Shown: positions 53,881 through 64,000 of the stretch, one piece after another
Layout: the number at the start of each line of letters is the position of its first letter
Numbering within the stretch: the stretch's first letter is position 1
Assembly: GCF_021531355.1 (NCBI RefSeq)
Contig: NZ_JADYTS010000005.1
Location: 1-64,000 of the forward strand
Direction of reading: 5' to 3'
Origin: Leyella stercorea
Lineage (GTDB): Bacteria > Bacteroidota > Bacteroidia > Bacteroidales > Bacteroidaceae
DNA length: 64,000 bases
Program-made: the position numbers and the translations under genes
Notes under the pieces: generated by a model
Databases searched by the model: none
Told to the model about the DNA's origin: nothing
The model's input: the letters and a program-made list of their open reading frames with translations, nothing else

Positions 53881-54817
53881 ATAGTCCGATGGCCTCTATT
53901 TCCTGCACTTGTTCGGGATTGAAGTAGTGGTCGCCGGAGATTGTCACGCATCGCATATATCGGGCGGTGAAGCGGCAATATGCCTGCTCGTCCATTTCGC
54001 CGTTGCATATATATTCCATGCCGTTGATATATATATGCTCGCCACGTTGGCAACCACGCAACGTGACACGTACAAAGCCGTAGAATCCGGGCGAGAAGTC
54101 GTAGGTGACGGATTGGTCGGCGCGGTCGAAGAAGTTTGGACTGTATATCTGGCGCACCCGCACGGCATCGTCGTTGAGGATGTTATATCGTTGAGGATAG
54201 TAGCCGAAGATGCTTTCGGCTGCCACTCCATAGTCTTTATTTGCGCTGTAGCTGTTCTTCTCTGCGGCGGCGACCGGTTGCCACACTGGCGTAATAATAT
54301 CGCCGTAGGAGGGATGTGCGGGCATCTGATAGCGGTTGTCCATCAGTTCGCCATCGGCTGTGAGGCGTGTTGAGGCAGCGCTGCTTATCCATCCGTCAAT
54401 GCTGCATGTGGCGAAGGAAGTGTCGTGCACGTCTTTGCCGAAGAAGCCTATAGAAAGGCGAGGGGATGCCATTGTGGCGGTAGGCGCTACGAGAAGTGCA
54501 ACGGTGTTGGAGTCGGTGCGCAGAAACTGTGTCACGTCGAATGTTACGGACACGGAAGGGTGGGCTGCGTCTATATGACTGGGCATATAAAGCACTGTAG
54601 ACACGTTGCGACCGTTGACATAGAGAATGAAGCGTGAGTCGGCTGCAACGCACACAGAGGCGCATTTAGGAGGGTTGTGGGCAATGAATGTGCGGCGGAA
54701 CCATACACACGACGAGTCGGCAGACGACGGCGAGGTCATCCACTCTGTGCCGAACTGCTGCGCGTGGGCGGCTGTAAGGGCAAACAGAAGAAGTATGAAT
54801 GTATGGAATATGCGCAT
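53879..54817 (-). CDS. Secreted protein resembling alpha-L-rhamnosidase N-terminal domain
   Basis: 312 residues with signal peptide (MRIFHTFILLLFALTAAHAQ). The segment WFRRTFIAHNPPKCASVCVA then ADSRFILYVNGRNVS is the typical jelly-roll of rhamnosidase N-domains, and a second beta domain follows (DQSVTYDFSPGFYGFVRVTL). No catalytic (alpha/alpha)6-barrel follows. It may be a stand-alone carbohydrate-binding protein or a remnant. It converges on pckA at the shared terminator. Confidence 0.65.
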   Translation of the reverse strand: MRIFHTFILLLFALTAAHAQQFGTEWMTSPSSADSSCVWFRRTFIAHNPPKCASVCVAADSRFILYVNGRNVSTVLYMPSHIDAAHPSVSVTFDVTQFLRTDSNTVALLVAPTATMASPRLSIGFFGKDVHDTSFATCSIDGWISSAASTRLTADGELMDNRYQMPAHPSYGDIITPVWQPVAAAEKNSYSANKDYGVAAESIFGYYPQRYNILNDDAVRVRQIYSPNFFDRADQSVTYDFSPGFYGFVRVTLRGCQRGEHIYINGMEYICNGEMDEQAYCRFTARYMRCVTISGDHYFNPEQVQEIEAIGL

Positions 54818-54829
54818 GGAGAATAGGGG

Positions 54830-54990
54830 GAGAGTTGAGAGTTGAAAATTGAGAGTTGTGAGTTGAAAGAAAAATGAGAGTTGAAAAATGAGAGTTGATA
54901 GTTATGATTACTGACGATGAACATCAAATACTGATGCATTATATACAATGCATTTCATAACTTTCAACTCTCAATTTTCAACTCTCAATT
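54830..54990. repeat. CTCAACTCTCAATT-type inverted repeat, copy 2
   Basis: GAGAGTTGAGAGTTGAAAAT units on the left and CAACTCTCAATTTTCAACTC units on the right surround a central ATGCATTATATACAATGCAT hairpin. Related to the copy at 9835-9957, it fills the gap between gyrB and the secreted protein gene. Confidence 0.75.
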
Positions 54991-55000
54991 TATGCAAAAG

Positions 55001-56995
<1,995 letters not shown>

Positions 56996-57094
56996 TTACA
57001 AAAGTACTAAAAATATGTGAGTTAGGGAAATTTAGAGTATTAAAAAACGTCTAAAATTGAGCGCAATATGGACGTTGTTTGGTGGTAAAAGTGC

Positions 57095-57132
57095 AAAAAA
57101 AAGAGGTCACACTCCTTTCGGAATATGACCTC
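57095..57132 (-). terminator. rpsT terminator
   Basis: On the minus strand GAGGTCATATTCC pairs with GGAGTGTGACCTC (GAAA loop), then eight T residues follow. It lies 24 bp past the rpsT stop. Confidence 0.93.
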
Positions 57133-57155
57133 AGTATGGTTTGCCAACAAACTAC

Positions 57156-57410
57156 TTAGGCGAGCTTGCTGATATGCAGACACAAGCTTGACTTCAAGTT
57201 TGCAGCCTTGTTCTTGTGGATAATGTTAGTCTTAGCCAACTTGTCCAGCATTTTCTGAACGGTAGGATAGAGCTTGACAGCTTCTTCCTTGTCCGTCATA
57301 GCGCGAAGCTTACGAACAGCGTTACGCATTGTCTTGGCGTAGTATCTGTTGTGCAAAGCCTTAGCCTTGTCCTGACGGATTCTCTTAAGTGATGATTTGT
57401 GGTTTGCCAT
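57156..57410 (-). CDS. rpsT: 30S ribosomal protein S20
   Basis: 84 residues: [20 protein letters not shown] at the N-terminus is the S20 hallmark, followed by a basic three-helix body ([19 protein letters not shown]). Binds 16S rRNA early in 30S assembly. Shares a promoter and transcript with the upstream tRNA-Glu and ends at its own terminator. Confidence 0.98.
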   Translation of the reverse strand: MANHKSSLKRIRQDKAKALHNRYYAKTMRNAVRKLRAMTDKEEAVKLYPTVQKMLDKLAKTNIIHKNKAANLKSSLCLHISKLA

Positions 57411-57442
57411 CTTGTTATGTTTCTTCTTTTTTATTTTTATTG

Positions 57443-57514
57443 TAGTCCCTAGGAGAGTCGAACTCCTCTTTAGAGAATGAAAATCTCTCGTCCTAACCGA
57501 TAGACGAAGGGACC
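57443..57514 (-). tRNA. tRNA-Glu (anticodon TTC)
   Basis: 72 nt: acceptor GGTCCCT / AGGGACT, anticodon arm AGAGA / TCTCT with loop TTTTCAT, T arm GAGTTCGACTC. CCA is not encoded. It sits 32 bp upstream of rpsT on the same strand. Confidence 0.95.
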
Positions 57515-57537
57515 GAAGTGCTTTATTTTTGCGGATG

Positions 57538-57568
57538 CAAAGGTACGACTTTATTTTAGTATGGACAA
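57538..57568 (-). promoter_or_regulatory. tRNA-Glu/rpsT promoter
   Basis: TACCTTTG (57545-57538) and TTG (57568-57566) with a 20-bp spacer. Confidence 0.78.
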
Positions 57569-57644
57569 ATTTTCCTCGGATTTTTTTATCAAAACGCCTC
57601 TTTTTTCAGTAATTTTGCCATTAAATTACAAAAAGTAGAGGAAA

Positions 57645-58370
57645 ATGCATGTAAAAACTAAGGCTATAGTACTTAACTCGCTGAAATACGGTGAGTCACA
57701 GATTATCGTCGACCTGCTCACTGAGTGTGTAGGACGAGTGTCTTTTATGCAGCGTATTCCGCGCTCGTCGCGCTCTGGTATCAGCAAGCAGCTGTTTCAG
57801 CCGCTCACTATTCTTGACGTGGAATTCGACCACAGGCAGAGCCAGAAGTTGCAGCGACTGAAGAATGCATCGATTGCATGGCCGTTCAGCTCAATCCCTT
57901 TTGATGCCCATAAACTTGGCATTGCCCTGTTCATGGCAGAATTTGTGACTTATGCTACCCGCTCGGAGCAACAGAACCATGACCTGTTCTTGTTTGTGGA
58001 GAACAGTGTGATGTGGCTTGACACCTGTGTGAGCAGCTTTGCCAACTTCCATATTGTCTTCATGCTACACATGACGCGCTTTGTGGGTTTCTTCCCCAAT
58101 ACCGACGAACGACATGATTGTCCCTACTTCGACTTGCGTGGCGGATGCTTCACACCGCATGCTCCGGCACACGGCGACTTTCTGAAACCCGATGAGGCTG
58201 GAATGATTCAGCTGCTCATGCGACTTAACTATACGACAATGCGGCTGCTATCGCTGACGCGCAGCGAACGCAACCGCATTGTGGATGTTATACTTTATTA
58301 TTATAAATTGCACCTGCCGGAATTTCCAGAGATGAAATCGTTGCCGGTGCTGAAAGAGCTGTTCTGCTGA
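57645..58370 (+). CDS. recO: DNA repair protein RecO
   Basis: 241 residues. N-terminal OB-fold (VKTKAIVLNSLKYGESQIIV) and the C-terminal helical part with SNPYFDL-like CPYFDLRGGCF fit RecO, which loads RecA with RecF/RecR. The family zinc cysteines are partly kept (Cys in DCPYFDLRGGC). A -7-like TAATTTTG lies at 57610-57617. Divergent from the tRNA-Glu unit and convergent with ftsZ. Confidence 0.93.
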   Translation: MHVKTKAIVLNSLKYGESQIIVDLLTECVGRVSFMQRIPRSSRSGISKQLFQPLTILDVEFDHRQSQKLQRLKNASIAWPFSSIPFDAHKLGIALFMAEFVTYATRSEQQNHDLFLFVENSVMWLDTCVSSFANFHIVFMLHMTRFVGFFPNTDERHDCPYFDLRGGCFTPHAPAHGDFLKPDEAGMIQLLMRLNYTTMRLLSLTRSERNRIVDVILYYYKLHLPEFPEMKSLPVLKELFC

Positions 58371-58402
58371 GTGCAGGGGTTGTAAGCCTTAATGTTGCTT
58401 GA

Positions 58403-59749
58403 TTAAGCAAACGATATTATACCGTTCACGTTATTGTCCTCTTCCTTCGGCTTGGCAGATTCGTTCTCGTCGACGATGCGACGGCGCAGTTCCTTGACCA
58501 TCTGCTGTGTGCGCTTGTAGGTAGGTGTGTTCTCTACAGCAAGGATTACTTCCTCATTGTCGAGGTCTTCGGGACGGAAGATGAACACCTGCGGACGGCG
58601 CTTGGTGAGAAGCTGGTTCTTGTCCTCGGGATAGTACTTGCCACGGCGTATGGCCAGATCGTCGGCATGTTCCTGCTCGCGGGCCTGACGGTCGAGGTCG
58701 TCCTGTGTCTGCTTTCTGATGTGGATGTTCATTCCGTCAACGTTCTCGATGCCGAAACCGGTAGCAAGGATTGTTACCTTCACCTTCTTGCCAAGGTCGG
58801 GGTCGAGTCCGATACCCCACTTTATCTCGAAGTCGGAACCGAAGCGCTCCATGAAATCGTTCACTTCGTTCATTTCCTCCATCATAAGACCGTTGTTGCC
58901 GTTGTCGCTTGTTGTGCTGTCCTTGCAGAAGTTGATGCTGAGAAGAATCTTCTTGGCGTTGAATACGTCGTTGTCGTTGAGCAACGGCGAATTGAGTGCA
59001 TCCTCGATAGCCTGCTTGACACGGCCCTCGCCCTCGCCGTAGCCTGTTGACATGATAGCTACGCCACCGTCCTTGAGAACGGTCTTGACATCGTTGAAGT
59101 CAAGGTTGATGAGTCCGTGGTTGGTGATGATCTCGGCAATTGACTTGGCTGCGACGCTCAGTGTGTCGTCGGCTTTGCCGAAAGCGTCGAGTACGGTAAG
59201 TTCGGGGTATATCTCGCGAAGGCGCTCGTTGTTGATTACGAGCAATGCGTCGACGTGCTTTGCCATCTCCTCGACACCGTCGAGAGCCTGGTCGATCTTG
59301 CGCTTGCCTTCAAAACGGAACGGAATGGTCACGATACCTACGGTGAGTATGCCCAGCTCCTTGCTGACACGAGCAATGACTGGAGCGGCACCAGTTCCAG
59401 TTCCGCCACCCATTCCGGCAGTGATGAATGTCATCTTGGTGCCGTCGCTCAGCATCTGCTTGATTGAGTCGAGACTCTCCTCGGCTGCCTGGCGTGCCTT
59501 GGCTGGCTTGTTGCCGGCTCCAAGACCTTCGGTACCGAGCTGCAAGAGTACAGGTACAGGCGAATCGTTGAGTGCCTGATTGTCGGTGTTGCAGAGCACA
59601 AACGATACGTCGTGTATGCCCTCACGATACATGTGGTTGACGGCATTGCCGCCGCCGCCACCTACACCTATCACCTTGATGATAGTGTTCTTTGTCTCTT
59701 TGTCTGGTGTACAGAAGTCCACCATCGGATTGATATTGTTGTCTGGCAT
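58403..59749 (-). CDS. ftsZ: Cell division protein FtsZ
   Basis: 448 residues. GTP-binding tubulin signature GGGTGTG at 114-120, N-terminal IIKVIGVGGGGGNAVNHM, and the T7-loop-type FNDVKTVLKDGG. The long acidic/variable tail and EEVILAVENTPTYKRTQ, typical of Bacteroidetes FtsZ, end the protein. It builds the Z-ring at midcell. Lies 23 bp after ftsA on the same strand. Confidence 0.98.
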   Translation of the reverse strand: MPDNNINPMVDFCTPDKETKNTIIKVIGVGGGGGNAVNHMYREGIHDVSFVLCNTDNQALNDSPVPVLLQLGTEGLGAGNKPAKARQAAEESLDSIKQMLSDGTKMTFITAGMGGGTGTGAAPVIARVSKELGILTVGIVTIPFRFEGKRKIDQALDGVEEMAKHVDALLVINNERLREIYPELTVLDAFGKADDTLSVAAKSIAEIITNHGLINLDFNDVKTVLKDGGVAIMSTGYGEGEGRVKQAIEDALNSPLLNDNDVFNAKKILLSINFCKDSTTSDNGNNGLMMEEMNEVNDFMERFGSDFEIKWGIGLDPDLGKKVKVTILATGFGIENVDGMNIHIRKQTQDDLDRQAREQEHADDLAIRRGKYYPEDKNQLLTKRRPQVFIFRPEDLDNEEVILAVENTPTYKRTQQMVKELRRRIVDENESAKPKEEDNNVNGIISFA

Positions 59750-59772
59750 GTGAGTTTTCAGTTATTTAAGAT

Positions 59773-61206
59773 TTAATCATTAGATCCTGGTTCTGGTTCA
59801 ACGAGTGAACGTCCGAACTGCTTGAGCGATCCGAAGAATCGTTGCATTATTGACTTCTCCTTCTTTTCGGCAGCCTTGCGCTCTTCCTCGGCTTTTGCCT
59901 CGGCAGCGAGACGCTCCTCTTCTGCCTTCTTCTCGGCAGCGATTCGTTCTTCCTCGGCAGCTTTAATCTGCTCGGCAGTAGGCTGAGCTGTAGTAGCTGT
60001 AGCAGTCTGGCTTGTGGCAGCAAGCTGCTCTTCGTTGAACAGCGAGTCGTTGAAAGCGTGTCCGGCACAGTTCATGTCGCCCTTTGCCAACAGACTCAGT
60101 ATGGTGTTCATAGTGCCGTTGGTGGCAAGTGTGGGCTTAGAGTCCTTGGTGTTGATGTTGATGTTGACAAACTTGGCTACGCGCACCTTCTCAATGTTGA
60201 TGGCCTTACGGAACGCCTTCTCGATATTGCGCATGTTAGAGCCACCACCAGTGAGCACGATGCCGCCGAGCAGCTTGTCCATATATTCTGCAGGGATGAG
60301 ATTGCGTACGTTCTCGATGATTTCGAGCATACGTGCCTCTACCACTTCAATAAACTTGCGGGTGCTTACAGAGCGGCTGTTGTCTATCGGCCATGTCATG
60401 TTGGGGTCGATGTCCTGCACCTCTGTATATGCCGAACCGTACTTGCGCTTCATTGTCTCAGCCTCTACCTCATCCATCTGCAACGACTCAAGGTCTTTGG
60501 TGATGTTGTTGTTGCCAAGAGGTATGACGGCGATGTTGCGTAGCTTGTCACGATAGTATACCGACACTGTTGTGGTTTCGGCTCCAAGGTCGACCAGTAC
60601 GCATCCTGCTCGCTTCTCGGCTTCGGTCAGAACGCACTCGCCCATAGCTACAGGAGCCAGGTAGGTCTCGGCAATGGCTATGCCTGCGTTGTCGAAGCTC
60701 TTGCTGAGGCTGCGATAGAATGAACGGCGCCACAGTATGTTGAGGAAGTTGCCCTCAAGTCGGATGGCCTGGATGCCGACGGGGTCGTTCTGGTATTGCG
60801 CATCAACCTTGTATTCCTCGGTTATAGCGTCCTGAATTTCGTAGTCGGGATATGTCATGTTGCGGTTGGCATCCATGAGTTCGTTGACCATATCCTGCGA
60901 TACGATGGCGTCGAGGGGAAGGTCCTTGATTATGACGTTCTTGACGCTGCGTATGCTTTGTCCGCCTATACCTACATATACCTGGGTTATATCTGTTTGA
61001 AGTGTATTCTTGAGTTTCGAGATGATATTGCTCAATCCTTGTGCTGTCTTGTCGATGTTGTAGACAACACCTTTGCGTATGTACGAGGTGGAGTCTTCTG
61101 AAGCAACAGCAAGAACAGTAATGCTGCCATCGGGGTTTTTCCGCCCTGCAATGCCGGTCATTTTGGATGACCCGAGCTCAATAGCTACTATAAAATCCTT
61201 TGCCAT
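59773..61206 (-). CDS. ftsA: Cell division protein FtsA
   Basis: 477 residues, actin-like ATPase that ties FtsZ to the membrane. IVAIELGSSKMTGIAG opens it and GIVLTGGGSNMRNIEKAF lies in the second half. Residues about 400-455 are a Glu/Ala/Lys-rich linker, then a short amphipathic end (QRFFGSLKQFGRSLVE) that should bind the membrane. It lies 21 bp after ftsQ and 23 bp before ftsZ. Confidence 0.98.
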   Translation of the reverse strand: MAKDFIVAIELGSSKMTGIAGRKNPDGSITVLAVASEDSTSYIRKGVVYNIDKTAQGLSNIISKLKNTLQTDITQVYVGIGGQSIRSVKNVIIKDLPLDAIVSQDMVNELMDANRNMTYPDYEIQDAITEEYKVDAQYQNDPVGIQAIRLEGNFLNILWRRSFYRSLSKSFDNAGIAIAETYLAPVAMGECVLTEAEKRAGCVLVDLGAETTTVSVYYRDKLRNIAVIPLGNNNITKDLESLQMDEVEAETMKRKYGSAYTEVQDIDPNMTWPIDNSRSVSTRKFIEVVEARMLEIIENVRNLIPAEYMDKLLGGIVLTGGGSNMRNIEKAFRKAINIEKVRVAKFVNININTKDSKPTLATNGTMNTILSLLAKGDMNCAGHAFNDSLFNEEQLAATSQTATATTAQPTAEQIKAAEEERIAAEKKAEEERLAAEAKAEEERKAAEKKEKSIMQRFFGSLKQFGRSLVEPEPGSND

Positions 61207-61227
61207 ACGTTATATTTATTATTACAA

Positions 61228-62376
61228 TTAATTACTTGACTTTTTCTTTTTGTTGTCGGCTGACTTTTTCTTTTCAGTCGTCTTTTCAGCTGTCTTTTCA
61301 GTCTTTGCTGTTTTGTTAGCCGATACGTCGTTATGCGTAGCGTCGCTTTTTGCCTTCTTTTCGGTATTTGTAGCGTTGCTATTCTCTGTTGTTGCCGGTA
61401 CGTTAGCTGTGGCTGTGCCTTCAGAAGGTACAGCTGGTGTTGCTGCTTCTTGGCTGTTGGCTGGCACCGGTGCTGGTGTCGGTTCTGCTGTACGATCTAC
61501 TCGTTCCGATTTACATTTGCGGCATATGATCTGGTTGTCAAATTCGATGTTGATATACGAATATTTGTTCCAGCCTACTTCAGAGAGTCCAAAGCGGTAG
61601 AACTTCTCAAGACGTTCCATCTTATAGTTGAAGAACTCAGCGATGGCCTTTTCGCGTTTCTTGCGGTCGATGTCATCGGGCATTTTGCCGAGAAGTACAA
61701 TGTGGTTGCCTATTCTCGGTACTATCTCCACGCTTTGGTCGGGCAGTATGTTGATTTGTTCTACCTGATTCTTCCACAGGTCGTTCTGCATGATTGTCTT
61801 GCCCAGTGGCGACAGGCATGTGGTGGCATAGCGTCGGCTTATGCTTCCGGTGGCGATGATGAGATCGCTTGTGTAGTTGCTGCGCGGCATGATGCAGTCG
61901 TTGTCGTCGACATAGTAGTCATCGCCGTTGTCGGCTTTGATGCGTATGACGGGCATACGCTGTGTGACTGATATATATACCGTTCCGCCTTCTGTCTTAT
62001 GACACTCAGCGGTCTTGACAAACGGACTGGTGCGCAACATATCCTCGATGGCTCTTGCATTTATGGTGTTCATGCGCTTGCCGATAGGATAGACACCGGC
62101 TTTCTGCAACCGTTGCTTTATCACCTTGGTGTCTATAAATCCGCTTGTGGCATCGTCGGCAATCTCTATGTTCACCTTGGAGCACATTGTCTTGGACTCG
62201 TTTTTACGGTCGAATGACGTAAAGACGAACACGAGGTATATGGCAAGCAGTATGTCGCTCGCTATAAACAGTCTTTTACTCCATGATGGTTTCACTTGTA
62301 TGATAGTTGCTTTGTCCGTATTTAGTGTTTGTTCACTCTTTGGTGGATTATGCCTTGGCTGCATCGCGTGCCTCAA
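61228..62376 (-). CDS. ftsQ: Cell division protein FtsQ
   Basis: 382 residues: a short cytoplasmic start, one membrane helix (LFIASDILLAIYLVFVFTSF), a POTRA-like region (VNIEIADDATSGFIDTKVIKQRLQ in two parts) and the beta domain ending near residue 295. Residues 296-382 are a low-complexity Thr/Lys/Ala-rich tail ending in KKKKSSN, longer than usual. Its start overlaps the murC stop by 29 bp; a later Met at residue 5 is an alternative. Divisome component linking early and late proteins. Confidence 0.93.
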   Translation of the reverse strand: MRHAMQPRHNPPKSEQTLNTDKATIIQVKPSWSKRLFIASDILLAIYLVFVFTSFDRKNESKTMCSKVNIEIADDATSGFIDTKVIKQRLQKAGVYPIGKRMNTINARAIEDMLRTSPFVKTAECHKTEGGTVYISVTQRMPVIRIKADNGDDYYVDDNDCIMPRSNYTSDLIIATGSISRRYATTCLSPLGKTIMQNDLWKNQVEQINILPDQSVEIVPRIGNHIVLLGKMPDDIDRKKREKAIAEFFNYKMERLEKFYRFGLSEVGWNKYSYINIEFDNQIICRKCKSERVDRTAEPTPAPVPANSQEAATPAVPSEGTATANVPATTENSNATNTEKKAKSDATHNDVSANKTAKTEKTAEKTTEKKKSADNKKKKSSN

Positions 62377-63739
62377 TGATCTTGGCTATCTGTGGCACGT
62401 AGTTGTCGAGGTCGCCTGCTCCGAGAATGACAAGCACGTCGAAGTCACGGCTCTTCACGAGGTCGAGTACACTGTCCTTGTTTATTATACTCTTCTCCAC
62501 GCCAGGCTTGAGGTTGTCGTATATCAGCTGTGATGTTACGCCTTCGATAGGCTGCTCGCGTGCGGGGTATATCTCGGTGAGAATCACCTCGTCGAGCTGG
62601 CTCAGCGCATCGGCAAAATCGCGATAGAAATCGCGTGTGCGTGTATAAAGATGCGGCTGGAAGATTGCCGTAATCTTACGGTTCTTGTACAGCTGGCGTA
62701 TGCTCTTGGCGCTCTGGTATATCTCCTTTGGATGGTGGGCATAGTCGGAGAGAAGTACGTGGCGGTCGTTCTTGATTTTGAAGTCGAAACGTCGGTCTAC
62801 TCCGTGGTATGTCTTCATGCCGTACTTCAGTTCTTCGGCGTTGCATCCGTTGAGCTGTGCCATTGCCATTGCTGCCACACCGTTCTCGATGTTGATGGGA
62901 ACGGGCTGTCCGAGTTCCACATTTTTCACATTCTCGATGGGTGATATGAAGTCGAACTTTATCTCACCGTTGTCAATGACGATGTTTTCGGCGTGAAAGT
63001 CGCCCTCGTCGAGGCTATACTCATACACCTTTACTCCAGGCTGAACGTCCTGCTTCATCTCCAGATTCTTGTGGATGATGAGTGCACCGCCCGGCTGGAT
63101 GAGTGTGGTATAGTGGCGGAAGCTCTCAAGATATGCCTCTTTGGTGCCGTAGATGTCAAGATGGTCCGGGTCGGTTGATGTAATGACGCTCATCCAAGGG
63201 CGAAGCCAATGGAAAGAGCGGTCAAACTCATCTGCTTCTATCACTACATAGTCACTTTGGTCGGAAAGAATGTAGTTTGTGCTGTAGTTTTTTGAAATTC
63301 CTCCCAGGAATGCGTTGCAGTCAAGATGGCTCTGGTGCATGATATGTGCGCACATGGTAGACGTTGAGGTCTTGCCGTGTGTGCCTGCCACACAGAGTCC
63401 CTTGTGTGTACGTGTGAGTGTCCCGAGCACCTGGGCACGCTTTTCTATGGTGAATCCTCCATTGCGGAAGTATATCAGCTCTTTGTGTTCGGCAGGTATG
63501 GCCGGTGTATACACGACGAGACACGACTTTGGGTCGCGGCAAGCGTGCGGTATTTCGTCAACGTTTTCTTCATAGTGTATAAGCATGCCCTCGCGCTCCA
63601 GCTGGTGTGTGAGGGCAGAGGGTGTCTTGTCGTAGCCTGCCACAACAAGGCCCTTACGTATGAAATAACGCGCTATGGCACTCATGCCAATGCCACCGGC
63701 GCCTACGAAATATACGGCTTTTATATCTTTGATTTCCAT
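62348..63739 (-). CDS. murC: UDP-N-acetylmuramate--L-alanine ligase
   Basis: 463 residues. ATP site GTHGKTS at 119-125, Rossmann start VYFVGAGGIGMSAIARYF, and the Mur-ligase ending with DVLVILGAGDLDNYVPQIAK. Adds L-Ala to UDP-MurNAc in the first step of stem peptide synthesis. It follows murG and overlaps ftsQ, in the standard order. Confidence 0.98.
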   Translation of the reverse strand: MEIKDIKAVYFVGAGGIGMSAIARYFIRKGLVVAGYDKTPSALTHQLEREGMLIHYEENVDEIPHACRDPKSCLVVYTPAIPAEHKELIYFRNGGFTIEKRAQVLGTLTRTHKGLCVAGTHGKTSTSTMCAHIMHQSHLDCNAFLGGISKNYSTNYILSDQSDYVVIEADEFDRSFHWLRPWMSVITSTDPDHLDIYGTKEAYLESFRHYTTLIQPGGALIIHKNLEMKQDVQPGVKVYEYSLDEGDFHAENIVIDNGEIKFDFISPIENVKNVELGQPVPINIENGVAAMAMAQLNGCNAEELKYGMKTYHGVDRRFDFKIKNDRHVLLSDYAHHPKEIYQSAKSIRQLYKNRKITAIFQPHLYTRTRDFYRDFADALSQLDEVILTEIYPAREQPIEGVTSQLIYDNLKPGVEKSIINKDSVLDLVKSRDFDVLVILGAGDLDNYVPQIAKIIEARDAAKA

Positions 63740-63748
63740 TTTGTCGTT

Positions 63749-64000
63749 TTATTTTCCGGCAAGACGCAGAACTTCGTCGGCTATAACGTCGGCAGAGTTC
63801 GGCTTGCCCAGTTTCTTTATGTTTTCGGAGAGTTGTGCCAGTTGCTCGTCGTCGGTCACAGTGCTGACCGCAAGCTGTAGCAGCGACTCTGGCGCGTCAG
63901 CATCTCTTACAAGTATTGCTGCGTTACGATTGACGAGTGCCATTGCGTTCTTGGTCTGATGGTCTTCAGCCACGTTGGGCGACGGCACGAGTATTACCGG
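63749..64000 (-). CDS. murG: MurG C-terminal part (5' end outside window)
   Basis: The frame is open through base 64000; about 83 residues are visible. The segment VILVPSPNVAEDHQTKNAMA matches the conserved end of the UDP-GlcNAc-binding domain of MurG, which completes lipid II. The stop is 9 bp before the murC start. No closer features can be read without the upstream sequence. Confidence 0.92.
   Translation of the reverse strand, partial: PVILVPSPNVAEDHQTKNAMALVNRNAAILVRDADAPESLLQLAVSTVTDDEQLAQLSENIKKLGKPNSADVIADEVLRLAGK

Overview
The window looks like a chromosome segment of a Bacteroidales bacterium, most likely Prevotellaceae. The evidence is the family content (DUF4271, DUF6089, DUF6242, DUF4923, OmpH repeats next to BamA, a HU-like protein with a long tail), the near absence of Shine-Dalgarno sequences, and promoters of the Bacteroidetes form (TTG, 19-21 bp, TAnnTTTG). 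Most genes are on the minus strand. The organism call is inference from families; no 16S gene is present.

Layout. 1-9.7 kb: YitT-type membrane protein, leuS, tRNA-Gln, tyrS, yidD-rnpA-hemD-DUF4271 and metK, with a SAM-II-like leader before metK. 9.9-18.1 kb: an envelope block read DUF6242, DUF6089, uppS, bamA, ompH, ompH, (terminator), ompH, murI. 18.3-27.6 kb: M16 peptidase, xerD, DUF4923, a large MscS-type channel, a HU-like protein with a structured leader, and a PatB/MalY aminotransferase. 27.6-28.2 kb: an AT-rich gap with small membrane ORFs. 28.2-32.5 kb: MATE exporter plus DUF3737, rubrerythrin plus a 54-residue rubredoxin, and a divergent AraC regulator. 32.5-41 kb: mutS, O-methyltransferase, aroQ, TPM/LemA, a redox-dead thioredoxin-like protein, NUDIX and an esterase. 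41-43.2 kb: a decay zone with a glycosyltransferase stub cut by a MITE-like element, an M15 peptidase, a C-terminal gene remnant and strong palindromes. 43.2-51.8 kb: membrane-anchored AraC regulator, SF1 helicase, WG-repeat protein, ribD, alkaline phosphatase-family enzyme, a nested IS200-like/REP/MITE cluster, and upp. 52-54.9 kb: highly expressed pckA with a long leader, then a secreted rhamnosidase-N-like protein. 55-64 kb: gyrB, rpsT, tRNA-Glu, recO and the division/wall cluster murG-murC-ftsQ-ftsA-ftsZ.

How they work together. uppS, murI, murG, murC, ftsQ/A/Z and bamA/ompH together supply the lipid carrier, peptidoglycan precursors, divisome and outer membrane assembly. Rubrerythrin and rubredoxin form a peroxide-reducing pair suited to an anaerobe. 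The rest of the core is translation (leuS, tyrS, rpsT, tRNAs) and DNA maintenance (mutS, gyrB, recO, xerD).

Most unusual content: (i) about 1 kb at 49976-51024 in which an IS200-like transposase sits between two identical 175 bp terminal-inverted-repeat elements, all enclosed by a 37 bp inverted pair of REP-like hairpins, with a third inverted copy 8.6 kb away supplying the stop codon of a truncated gene; (ii) recurrent low-complexity intergenic repeats (AATTCCTAATTC-like and CTCAACTCTCAATT-like) inside gene strings; (iii) structured leaders before metK, the HU-like gene and pckA; (iv) a candidate small RNA near 38.1 kb.
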